Part shown: positions 34,801 through 46,800 of the stretch, piece by piece
Layout: every line of letters begins with the position of its first letter
Position numbering within the stretch: position 1 is the stretch's first letter
NCBI RefSeq assembly: GCF_000003815.2
Contig: NC_049997.1
Coordinates: forward strand, 2,424,601-2,488,600
From: Branchiostoma floridae
Lineage: Eukaryota; Chordata; Leptocardii; Amphioxiformes; Branchiostomatidae
Length of the DNA: 64,000 nt
Reading direction: 5' to 3'
Program-made: the position numbers and the translations under genes
The notes under the pieces: model-generated
Seen by the model: only the letters and a program-made list of their open reading frames with translations
Told to the model about the DNA's origin: nothing
Databases searched by the model: none

Positions 34801-37800
34801 GGACGCTACAGACCTCGGGACACTTTTGAATCACTACTGGAGTCAAATTACAGATATAGTGGCATCAGTGACCAGAAGAAAGGGGTAGTTTAGACGATAA
34901 TGTTGAGCTAGAGTCACTGCAAGACTCGCTCCGACATATCACAATCTACCATCTTATATCATTGCACTTGACCGTGCTGGGAATGAGACTAAGGCCTGTC
35001 ATTTATTCTATATATACGCCGAAAGAATATTCAAAAGGTTTATAGAACAACTCAGTTAAAAAGAAAGATTGATACATACAAGGATTGCTTTAGAATGTGA
35101 AGAAAAGGGTCCATCAACCCTGACTAAACTTTGTCGGGGACGCTACAGACTACCTGGCACTTCGATCTACTACTGGGTAAACGAAATGGTGACGTAACCT
35201 AAAGAGATAAACTAGTTTCAAGTGCTATATGATATTCAACCCCAGCAGAGAAATTTTACCTAACAGTCAGCTTCAACAAAACTGAGTCATGTATCAACGG
35301 AGAAGCGAGGATAATATCATGTCACAAAAAAGTGATATCGACCAGAATATTTAAGAAGAGTCACTGCCAGATTCGCTCCAATAGATCACAATAAAACATC
35401 TAATATCATTCCACTTGACCGGGCATGACGGACGGCTATTGATCCTGCCATAACTCCGTCTGAGAATGGGACTTTTCATTCTGTCGTGAAGTCATCCATC
35501 CTATATACAAATAACGAATCGTAAAAAGAGCCACAGTCAAGAGAACTTGATTGAAAATACAAGATCAACCAAATTCTCCCGAATTTCTTTGCGGTGACCA
35601 GTTTATAGGATCATATTTGTAAAATTTATACTAAGACAGAAGAATAATTTAACCGAATTAGATGCGCTAGGAAGGCGAATAAAGGAATTACAATGGGAAT
35701 GGGTGCATCAGTCCTCATTAAACTGACCAAACCGAGACGGTGGACGCTACAGGCGTCCTTGCACCTTTGGCCTACTACTGAAATTACGTGGCTGAAATGA
35801 GATCACTCATCAGTTACCAGGAGATGAATTTGTCTACCCTACCTTGGACTGAGCAGCCGGCTCGTTGTTCGGGTGCAGGAAGATCTTGACGAAGCTGTCG
35901 ATGGGCCCTTGGTAGTCCTGTATAGCCAGATCCTGTGCCTGTATGACGGTGACCAGGAGCTGCTGGCGGGCGGCGTCATACTCCAGGGTGAACTCCAGCT
36001 GGCCCATGCCTGGAAGCAGCTCCGCCACCAGCGACTCGAACACGGAGCAGTCGGAGCTGATCGTCTCTCTGGATGGGAGATCGTACAATCATTAGTTTTT
36101 TTTTTCTATTTGCTTTTGGACAGATGAGGACAATGTGGCACTGCACTCAAGTTTTTTGTAACTTACACGCTACAGACGGAAAGAAGGTAAAGGTAGTCTT
36201 TTACCTCCCCGACCGAAGTCAGGTACCCATTTTTACACCTGGGTAAAGTGAGGAAGGTCATGTAAAGTGCCTTCCCCAAGTTAGTTTAAACACTAAAAAA
36301 AACGTTGCTTGTAGCAGGGGAAATTCACCTTGCTGCTTTTGACACTGATAAAATGAACAGCTTAACGCCCTGACACAAGGACTGCAACCTTTTCCAGTTT
36401 GACTGACTGCGTGTATGGCGGGTATGCGACACAGCGGGGGCATTCTACGTTTGATGACCTCATGGTCTAAAGATAGTATTGTCAACTATTGGACTACGTA
36501 TGCTTCTAATTTCAGCAATCATTAGTTTGTAGATAGAAATAATGGCTGATTCAAGAAAAGAGACAGTGTCTGGCTAATTTGGTCGATTCAAAAAAGCTAT
36601 TTGCACCAGAGGTAACATTAAGATTATAAGAAGTAACCCATAAAGTAATCGACATATTACAAACACGAGGTAGTGCCTATATTACAATAACGAAGACATA
36701 ACACATTACCTACTATCTAGTGACTGCTTGAAAAAAAATCGACCCACAAAAGAAATACAACATGTAACGTTACCAACCTCATGTGCGCGTAGTTCAATAT
36801 TTATGAATGTATTTAAACATCCAGTGTATAATATACAAACAAGAATAGAGGTACCTGCGGCGTTACTAAAAACACACATATCAATTTTGACAGGGTATTA
36901 AGTGGGTATAAAGAAACCAAAGGGCACCACGATCACATTCTTCAAAGGCTACATGCTTTAAAGCCAAGCCTGTCCTTTTATGGTGATATGTTGAAAACTC
37001 GTGCCCGACTTGAGCTCATACCCGAAAATAGGTCGCTGTAGTGGAGTGACAGTCTTGTGTTTCAGACAAAACAAGGATATCTAGAAATCTTTTGATATCA
37101 AAATAAAGACTTAACTAAGCTATAAGTCACGGCGAATATTTGTCAGTTCATTGATCCTCTATTGGAAAACCAAAAAATCTAATTCTTCACAAAAGTGGCG
37201 AAAGCAATTCATGATATTCTTACTATATATACATACAAAATTTTCCACATTTGGTTATGTTAAGCATAGATTTGTGTTCGATACAAAATGAAGATCTTGA
37301 GAACTCATTTCTCTTTGTATTTCTCGACACACAGCCAGTAAGACAATCAGCATTAAACCCTAGGAGTGCATGCTATGAATTTTCAGAACCCATGAACAAT
37401 ACAATTTTGCATGCTAACGGCGTCCCGTCCCGACTACTTCGTGGTCATCAAAGTTTTGTGTATTTCGGAAGGCTTGTGTGTTCGTTCATATTCTCTTTGT
37501 ATTTCTCGACACACAGCCAGTAAAACAAACAGCATTAAACCCTAGGAGTGCATGCTATGAATTTTCAGAACCCAGGAACAATACAACTTTGTATGCTAAC
37601 GGCGTCCCGTTCCGACTACTGCGTGGTCATCAAAGTTTTGTGTATTTCGGAAGGCTTGTGTTTTAGTTCCCTTGAGATTAGCTCTATAGCCGCCATGGAC
37701 TCGTTATAGCAGTGAAAATGTCACGTCGGCGGCCTTTTGGAGCTCTTAACCTTCGTGTGAACGGTTTTAACAGCTTCCGCGTCTCTCACGGTCCGTTAAC

Positions 37801-40800
37801 GGGAAAAGCTTTTAAACGAAAGGGCAGAATACTTTTCAAGACTAGGCAACAACAAATAGATTCGTTGGATGACATCATCGCGTGCAGTGATTTTTGCAAC
37901 ATGACAAGAAAATACCGAAAATGCCAAATTGAAAAATATAGCATTTGGGAGATGCGTACTTGTTGAAGTGACAGAAAGGAGGTTGAATCTCCTTGGTGAC
38001 AGCTAGTTTGGACCTTTGAGTGTAGTTGTAATAAGTGAACGTATGTTAGGCACATTAGTGTCACATTTTGCCCTTCTTGGGCCTAGCTGGAATAAACGCT
38101 TTTGCGCCTACCACGGTCCGTTAACGGGTAAAGCTTTCAAACGAAAGGACAGAATACTTTTCAACATTAGGCAACAATAGGTAAGTTTTATGGATGACAT
38201 CAACACGTGCATTGATTTTTCAACATGGCGAGAAAGTACGGAAAATGCCAAATGAGAAAATATGTCATACGGTAGATGTGTACTTGTTTAAGTGGTAGTT
38301 GTCGTAAGTTTACTTTGTAAGTAGGCTAGGCCACACTAGTGTCAAATTATGCCATTTTGGATACTTTTGGATTCGAAAGAAAAAAATGATTTTTGTTCCT
38401 CTGAACAACATGACAAGAAAATGCCTTAAATGCCGAATGGGACAAATTTGTCATGTGGTAGCCTATAGTCATCATATCATATATAGTTGTAAGTGATGCT
38501 AGGTCACCACACTCCTTGTGTCAAATTATGAACTTACAAATCCCAGAAAGGTGCGAAGAAAGGTTGTGATACGTTGTTTTGTCTCTTGCATTCTTATTTC
38601 AACCAAGAAGGCTTTTGTAACCTCCTTGCTACAACGTTCCAGGCATCTTGCTTTTTCATTTCGACCACTATTGCTTTTTATGTGCTTTCGCATTAAATTT
38701 GGAGTTTGCACAGGAATTTATACGTAAAATTTACTTACTGTGGCCTTAAAGAGTCAAATGGCACAGAGTTGGTATCGATCTTATTACATCTCACGTTTCG
38801 GTATTCAATGCTAGCTGATATAGGATCACATAAAACGATATTTCATACTACATGTGCTATAGTACGTACCTCCAGCTGTGTAAAAATAGAGCAGTAAATA
38901 GAAATCTTTTTATTTGAGCCTCATTTCTTTTATGGGAGATACTCCATTTTTGTTTGAATGAACCATTTTTGTTTTGAAACCAACACAGAATGCTAAAAAG
39001 GCCATTCTAAAGGCTATTTTGTTCAATTGACGAGGAAAAGTCCGTGTTTTAAAACTGTTTTTGTGACGAAAGATGCTGTACAAAATACATATTTCGTAAA
39101 AGATGTTCATTACAAATGCTATCTTGACACAGAATAAATATCATAAATTTTACAAGCAATTTCTCATCAGTATGTACGTAAGTCTCATAAACAACGTTCC
39201 TTATATGATTTCTATCATCAGTATTAGATTGTATCGTGTCTTTGGCGTCTATGCGCGTTTATGAAGAGCCATCAGTTATGCTAGAATCTAATGAGTTGTT
39301 TTTATCCTGACTGTGAAGAGGATCATTATGGTAACGTTAAATATAAGTCGCAATGAGTATGTCTCCCCTGATATTTGTTGATGGTTATGAATTTATTTGA
39401 TTAGTAGGCTTCGTAGGGAAATTTCTTTCTGTTGAAGGCTCCCTCTTTTTTGTCTTTAAAGTCGATTAGACAGATATATAGAATGAAATAGACATAACAA
39501 TGGGGGTCCGTGTTTGACGAGGTGATTAAGCACGTTAAAGGGCTACAAATATAGCAACCCCTCCGTCCAGGTAAAGATGTTCGCTACCATGGAAAAAGGT
39601 GCAGGAAGGAAACTTACTGGCCTGTGTGTTAAGGTGGTATCGATCTCGCTGCACTTGGGCACCGGTGCGGCACTGCGGCCCTTCTTGATATTTTCTCAGA
39701 TATTTCATAATGTGGATATTGCGTAATACGTAAAAGTATGACTCAGCAGACAGCAAAATACACAAAACGTAAGAAAATTCGTTCTCTATCTCTGAAATTC
39801 GACGAGTATTAATGTATAATGTATCTGTTGTGCGTCTATTAATATATTCTATGTAGACCACTGGAAGAATAGCTGGCAACATAATGTTGTAATAGCTAAA
39901 AGTGGATCTGAATAAAGTCAAAGTCAAAGAGTAATCTTTTGAACCCCGCAGTGCCACACCGGTGCCCCAAGTGCAGTGAGATACCACCTTTACTAGACAC
40001 TAAAATGGTCTGAACGAACGGGCGAAGGTGCCAGCTGCTGCCACCTACGATTGCTATTGACCCATGGTCGATTGATAGAAAGGTCGAGTGTCGACAGTAC
40101 GAACAGATTGCAGAGAGTTGGGTCGGTCGATACCAATCCATGTGCTGGCATCAGCAGAAAACCAGGAGGTGTCGTCGGAATGAAGTTTTGTGGAGCCCTT
40201 AAAATTGCTTCGTCAGCTTATAGGTTTCGCTGCTGCAGGAGTTTTATTGGTAATAGTATGTCAGAGGTGCTGGAGTGAGACCCACCGCGCGGTCGCACAG
40301 AATAATGAAGAACAGTGAGTAGTGAGTAAGAGGTGTTTTCAATGGCAGAAAAGGGAGACCTTTCTTGATTGGATCTTTTGTTTCATTTTCCAAGTTGTGA
40401 CAAGATTCTATGAAGTTGTGAGAAGAATAGATGATAGGGGGATAATAAAACTGGCAAAGAAGTATACGCAGTTTAACAACGGTGTGCCGAAAATCGTAAA
40501 ATAGGGTATGAAAAGATTTCTATCTTCTATCCGCAGTGTGATGAAAATTACGTCTCACAGTTCATCACTTTGTCAAGAAAAAAGTTCAGTGAAAAATCTT
40601 TGGATCAAAACGCATGTTTAGTTACAATCTATTAAAAACTCCTTTGGTGGGTGGATGTTGCCCGTATATGTTATATATCCTTTGTTGGCGATTCAGATTC
40701 AGGTCACCCTTTCATGCCACATTTACTTGTGCATATGCGGGTTTTTGCATATTTTGATGCTTGAGTTCATTCGTTTCGCTGTAAATTAATAGCTTAGATT

Positions 40801-43800
40801 GTTACTGTAGAAAGCCACTTCTTCCAGAAGTTCCACATATGTTGAGCTTACCAATGTGAAGTGCACCAAACGAGAATATTCTTATTCATGATTATACTTC
40901 TTTCATATATTGTTGTGTAAGTCCCCTTTCCACTAGACGGCGAGCGCGCTGCGCTCTCACCGCGGCCTAAATAAAATATTTGTAACCTTATTCGCTTTCA
41001 CACTGAGCATATCATACAAAACGTAAAAGTGTGAAGGAAAGGGAAAAAAACACAAAAAGTTTAAAAGATTAGTTTCTTTCCTAATACAATAATTCGTTGA
41101 GCGAGACATTTATGTCGCAGAGAGAGCGCCGTCCTAGTGGAAAGGGGGTATTGAGCACAGTTTTACTTACATAGAGGCAGATCTTTCAAGAAGAGGACTG
41201 TCGCGGTCCTTGGTTGGGCTCTCTCGTTCCCGGGTAGGACTCTCTCGTTCCCTGGAGGGGCTGGCCTGTTCACGCTCCTCTCGCTCCAGGACCTCTTCGG
41301 GAGCACTTGCGTACCCCTCTCCTACGTCATCATTGTGCGTGCTTTCGTCACCAGGATCCGAGGTGATGTCATCGCCCCTTACGGATTCGTACTCGGACCG
41401 CTCGGTGTCCTGGCGGGGTAGGGTTCCAGCCGGCTGTTCCTCCACGGGTGACTTGAATTCCTCGATGTATGGCTGTACATACTGCACAGTGGCAGGGTCG
41501 AGGGGTAGCGCCGAGGCCTCCTGTTTCACCTGGTAGGAATATAAAGGTAAGCAATGCCTGTTATACATTAAAAGTACCCCGAAAATTTGACTTTAAAGAC
41601 TCATAGCTTCCTACAGACGCAAAGTATCGACAAAAAAATCTTTTTTTTGTGATGTCTATAGTAACAATCATATTCTACATATAAAGCATTTTAATGACGT
41701 CATTTGGTCACGTGAGTAATCAGTCTTAAAAGACTCATAACTTCCTAGAGATGTAAATTATCGACGAAAAACTATTTTTGTGATTTCGGTTGTTACAACC
41801 ACATTCTACGTATAAACTTTGAAAATTTAATGACTTCATTTAGTCACTTGATTACCACGAAAGCTGCTCATGCAGACTTGCTACAACACATCAATACACA
41901 TAATGATAATAATACATAAACTTTGGTTCTGGCAGCTAAAATTTAAACATGGTAGTTCTAGTCCTTCTTGCAATTGGAAGAAAAAAGCGCTCTAAAATAT
42001 CTATTCGTCCCACCAATGGTCTCCATACATGCTTTGCGCGTTTCAAAGATGGCGAGCTTTGATCATTTGAGCCAAATCAGAATGCGTACTATCACAGTTA
42101 GCCATGGGCAGAATTCATAAACATTATAGCACAATCTAAATGGTACATTGTCGTCAGGTCCTTTTCATGGGATTTACACGTCTGTATCATCAATATACAG
42201 CTAACTTTGTGGCCATTTGTAACTTGATAAAAGCATTTGTACTTGCTAAAACTTTAGATGGTGACGAAAATGGCCAATACCAGTGGTGACACTTAGAGAC
42301 TGCAAAGCATGTATTCATGTATGCTGTGACATATGTAGATAACGCCTAAACTACTACCTTCATCAAAATCATAAAGGCGTTATCAGCAAGTTACAGGCAC
42401 GGTAATATCTTATCCATCAATACTACTACTTATAACCTCCAGGCAACCCTTTCGTAACTTAAAAAGTAATCATTCAATCCAACTATTGCCTAGGCAATTA
42501 CACAACCTAGCTATCACAGATACGGCTACAGTAATTGCCTTACCCGGGGAAGAGCCATACCTTGAACATACAGCAAGCACTTGTATACCCACGTTCGAAT
42601 TGGACACATATCATTCACGCCTCAACTGTGATAATTTGTGATATTCATGTAGAGAATGTACATTGTTTTGTGTGTGTTTACCCACATATTGTACCATATG
42701 CAATTTATGACACCCTACGGGTTTGGGCCCCCTGTTAGGTATAGATATCGCCTTGATTTGTTCCTCTTCCGTAAGAAACACAACATATCAAGATGATAAA
42801 ACAGGTTTAGTTTCAGATATTGTCGTTATCATTACACAGCACGAAGCTAAAATCCCGTGGGGGTGCTACAAGTTACGTATGGTAGATCGTCTGAAGAATG
42901 CGGTTGGGAATCGATTGTGCATGAGTTCTCACCTAGAATCTGTACTCCTACAGATCAAGAATTCCTGGTCAATTTCCGAATGAGCGGTGGGATCTAGCGG
43001 CCCTAAGAGAGGACGCCATTCCAACAGGTTTTAGACCGATGTTACGTGTAGATATAGTCTTGATGCATTCTTCTTGTACAATGCTAAGCTTTCAACCAAC
43101 ACAAAGGTACAAACGGATCGTTTAGCCTCGCTCTATGCTTGCAACCAACACAGATGAGCTTCCGTGACAAGCGTTACTTCTTTGGTATAAAGCATATCAA
43201 AACCATAAAACAGGTTTTAAGTTAAGTTACATAAGGATATTTAATTATCTACACGTAACATGAAGTTATAATCCGCGGAAATACCACAAATTACGCAAGG
43301 TAGAACGAGTAAGAAAAACAGATTGGAATCGATTTTTAGAAGCTCAATGCTCACTTAAAATATGCTCACCAATAGATAACGAATTCCTGGGCAATGTATG
43401 AATGAGCAGTGTCATTTAGCGGCCTTGAGAGAGGAATACATCCCACAGGTTTAGACTCGTGTTACGTGTGGATATATAGTCTTCATGTGTAGACATAGTC
43501 TCCAAGTACTCCAAAGAAAGTTTAGCATCGTACTATGATTACTACAAAATACAGATGAGCCTGTGAGACAAATGTTTCGTCTTTGGTATATTAAAACATA
43601 TCAAAACGATGAAGCAGGCTTTTACTTACTAATGTTAAGTAAGGATATTGGCATATAGCACGAAGCTAAAAGGTAACACGAAGTTAGAACCAGCGGAGGA
43701 ACCACGAATTACTCAAGGTAGGTCGAGTAAGGAAAACAGCTTGGAATCAATTTTAAGAAGGTCAATGTTGAGTTAGAATCCGCTCATCCACAGATGAAGA

Positions 43801-46800
43801 ATTGATCTGTTTTAACGAGAGGAATCCCTGGGAGATGTTTGAATGAACAGTGCGATTTCACGGCCTTGAGAGAGTAAGACAAACTGGTCTATAAAGTAGT
43901 TTGGAGGCAGCTGGTGTGCTACACCTCTGGGACACGTTTGACATTGGCTTCCAACACAGATGAGAGTCGGTGTTTCTTCTTTGGTATAAAATATATCGAA
44001 ACGAAGAAAAAAAACAGGCTTCAGTTTAATGTTACGTAAAGGTATTTGCGTTATCTATACGTAAAACGAAGCTAGAATCGTTGGAGGTACCACAAATTAC
44101 ATACGGTAGATCGAGTAAGGAAAACAGCTTGGAATCGATTTTAAGAAGGTCAAAGCTCACTTAGAATCTACTCATCCACAGATTAAGAATTGATCAGTTT
44201 TAACGAGAGGAATCCCTGGGCGATGTTTGAATGAACAGTGCGATTTCACGGCCTTGAGAGAGGAAGACAAACTGATCTATAAAGTGGTTTGGAGGCAGCT
44301 GGTGTGCTACACCTCTGGGACACATTTGACATTGGCTTCCCACACAAATGATCTTTCGTGTTTCTTTTTTGGTATAAAAGATATCAAAATGATACAATCA
44401 GGTTCCAGTTTAATGTTAAGTAAGGATGTTGTAGTATATAGCACGAAGCTAAAACGTACCACGAAGCTAGAACCTGCCGAAGTGCCACGAATTACCTACG
44501 ATAGATTGAGTAAGGAAAACAGCTTGGAATCGATTATAAGAAGGTCAAAGCTCACTTAGAATCAACTCATCCACAGATGAAGAACTTGATCTGTTTTAAC
44601 GAGAGGAATCCCTGGGCGATGTTTGAATGAACAGTGCGATTTCACGGCCTTGAGAGGAAGACAGACTGTTGTATAAAGTGGTTTGGAGGCAGCTGGTGTC
44701 CTATACCCCTGGGACACGTTTGACATTGGCACAAGGTCAAATGAACAAGATGGAGTCATCCGTTTTTGTCAGTATGCCGGGTGAATGAATAGAGGCTTCG
44801 AAAAACGAACTACGTATGGAATGAAATTAGGTACGAGCAGGATTTCATAGAAAAATGGCAAGATAAAGAGGTAAAAACGGACGGGAATGTTAATATATTT
44901 TGTAAGTTTGGTTTGTTTGTCAAACGTATTTGGCAGTGTTTGTGCAATACGTTTACAACGTCATTGAGTAATCCGCTTTAAAGTCAGTTAATCTAATTGT
45001 CCAGACAGAAGATTACTCGTAATCACGCATGTAGACAGTCATAATACATGTATATTTGCGCTCGGGTAACATCACACCCAGGATATTAGATACAATATTT
45101 TCCAGTAAAAAAAGGAATTTCTGTAATATAGACGAAATTTGAAAATCGCTGATATGTTGCAGGAGCAATGAATGGTTGTATCACAAAAATGAGTCAATTT
45201 TACTACCTATACGTAATGTTATGGAATTATACAATAAGAACTGTAGCGGACACGGAAATTACTGTTCAAAACTTGAATTGAATTTCTAAATATCCCGGTG
45301 GTGCAGTGAAGTGATGGAGTGACGGGCTATCATGTCGGTGATCTTTAAGGCATTAGTGGTTGACCTATTTGAAAGGGGCCCTTTGGCTGAGCAGAGTGAA
45401 AGAAGATTATGGCTTTATCCGATTATATTCGTGCAGGCTGCGTTTTCGAAAACATGCAAGTTTTTGTGTTCTATAAGGCACAAACAAACAAATACTACCT
45501 AGCATATCCCTATGATAAACACTTGAAAGAGGTCCTTTGGCCGAGCAGATTACATATCATCTGTCGTGAAAGAGTATTTTGACTCTATCCGATTGAGTTC
45601 GTGCAAGCTGCGTTTTTGAAAACAATGCAAGTGTTTGTGTTCAATACGGCACAAATACTACCTTATACATCCCAATGATAAACAAAAAAGAGGCCCTTTG
45701 GCCGAGCAGATTACATATCTTCTGGATTGTTGCTTTATCCGATTATGTTCGCACAAGCTGCGTTTTTTTAAAACAATGCAAGGTTTGTGTTCAATAAGGT
45801 AAAAATACTACCTAGTATATCCCAATGATAAACACTTGAAAGACAAGCGTCCGTACATGAAAAAGACGGCAGCTGGCCGTGACGGAAGCAGCAGGCTTCA
45901 TCAATTAACGTTCCTACAGGGAACTGGGGGCTATCTGATCGATTCAGTTACAGGATGTTTTCCCATCGATTGGCACCGTTTCTGTGAAAACGGCGGAATC
46001 AGACGATTTGTTGTGTCGAATTCTACAAAAAAAGGATGTTTTGATAAAGGATTTGAATACGCATCCGGGAGCAACATTACAAGAATACTGGTAGCAGATT
46101 TTGTGAAATCGTGGATAAAAGCTCGAAGTCTTTACACGCTCCAGTTAGATATACATATGACGAGAGTTCTAACAAGAAAGGGTTTTGAAAAATACAAACA
46201 TGTAAGGAATTTGTTGTGGCAAATTGCACAGAAAAGGATGCTTTACAAAAGTATCTGAAAACGCATCCGGGAGCAACATTACGAGAATATCAGATTTTGT
46301 GCAAAACAAATCTTTAATACAAAGGTTCGAAGCTTTTAGATGTCCTAGTTAAATATATGGCGATATTTCGTTGTAGCAGGAGAGGTTTCGAAAAATACAT
46401 ACATATACAGAGTTTCAAAACACTATGATGGCTCTGTTTTGAATATTATTGCAACTGAAATTTATATATAGCCTTCTATGGGCATATCCAGCAAAATGTT
46501 ACAAAATCCCATTCAGCCTATGCTCCAGACGCGGTGACTTAGAAGTCACTAAAAATATCGCCAGTCGATTCATCTTGGTTCCAACACAATACCCGACACA
46601 TTGTTGCCACAATACCCTATCCAATAAGTCCCCATTGGGACCAGGAAATTGAATCTGTCGCAGTGCCCGTAAGATATATAAATATAGCCGGAGGTACGGC
46701 AATAGCCTGATATTTCCCTACATACTAATAAGGACATGTACAATATTATTAAACATGTACAATCTATCACAATAACTCCACTGAAATACCAACTATTTCA

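Larger units (their letters stand above)
32590..35842 (-). other. Syt12: Syt12 intron within C2A, mostly tandem repeat
   Basis: Contains a MITE (32670-32850) flanked by diverged direct repeats (32614-32670 and 32867-32920), then about 0.4 kb of plain sequence, then the tandem block at 33370-35500. Confidence 0.65.
36069..41170 (-). other. Syt12: Syt12 intron between linker and C2A
   Basis: Holds a SINE (36096-36281), a two-copy repeat at 37310-37665, a related GTCCGTTAACGGGAAAAGCT repeat at 37.79 and 38.12 kb, and two MITEs (39631-39990 and 40920-41149). The remainder is AT-rich with no supported gene. Confidence 0.6.

Noticed and set aside
45836-46258. 140-codon plus-strand frame
   Set aside because: Begins at the edge of a tandem repeat; its later part is partly duplicated just downstream in another frame, so it looks noncoding.
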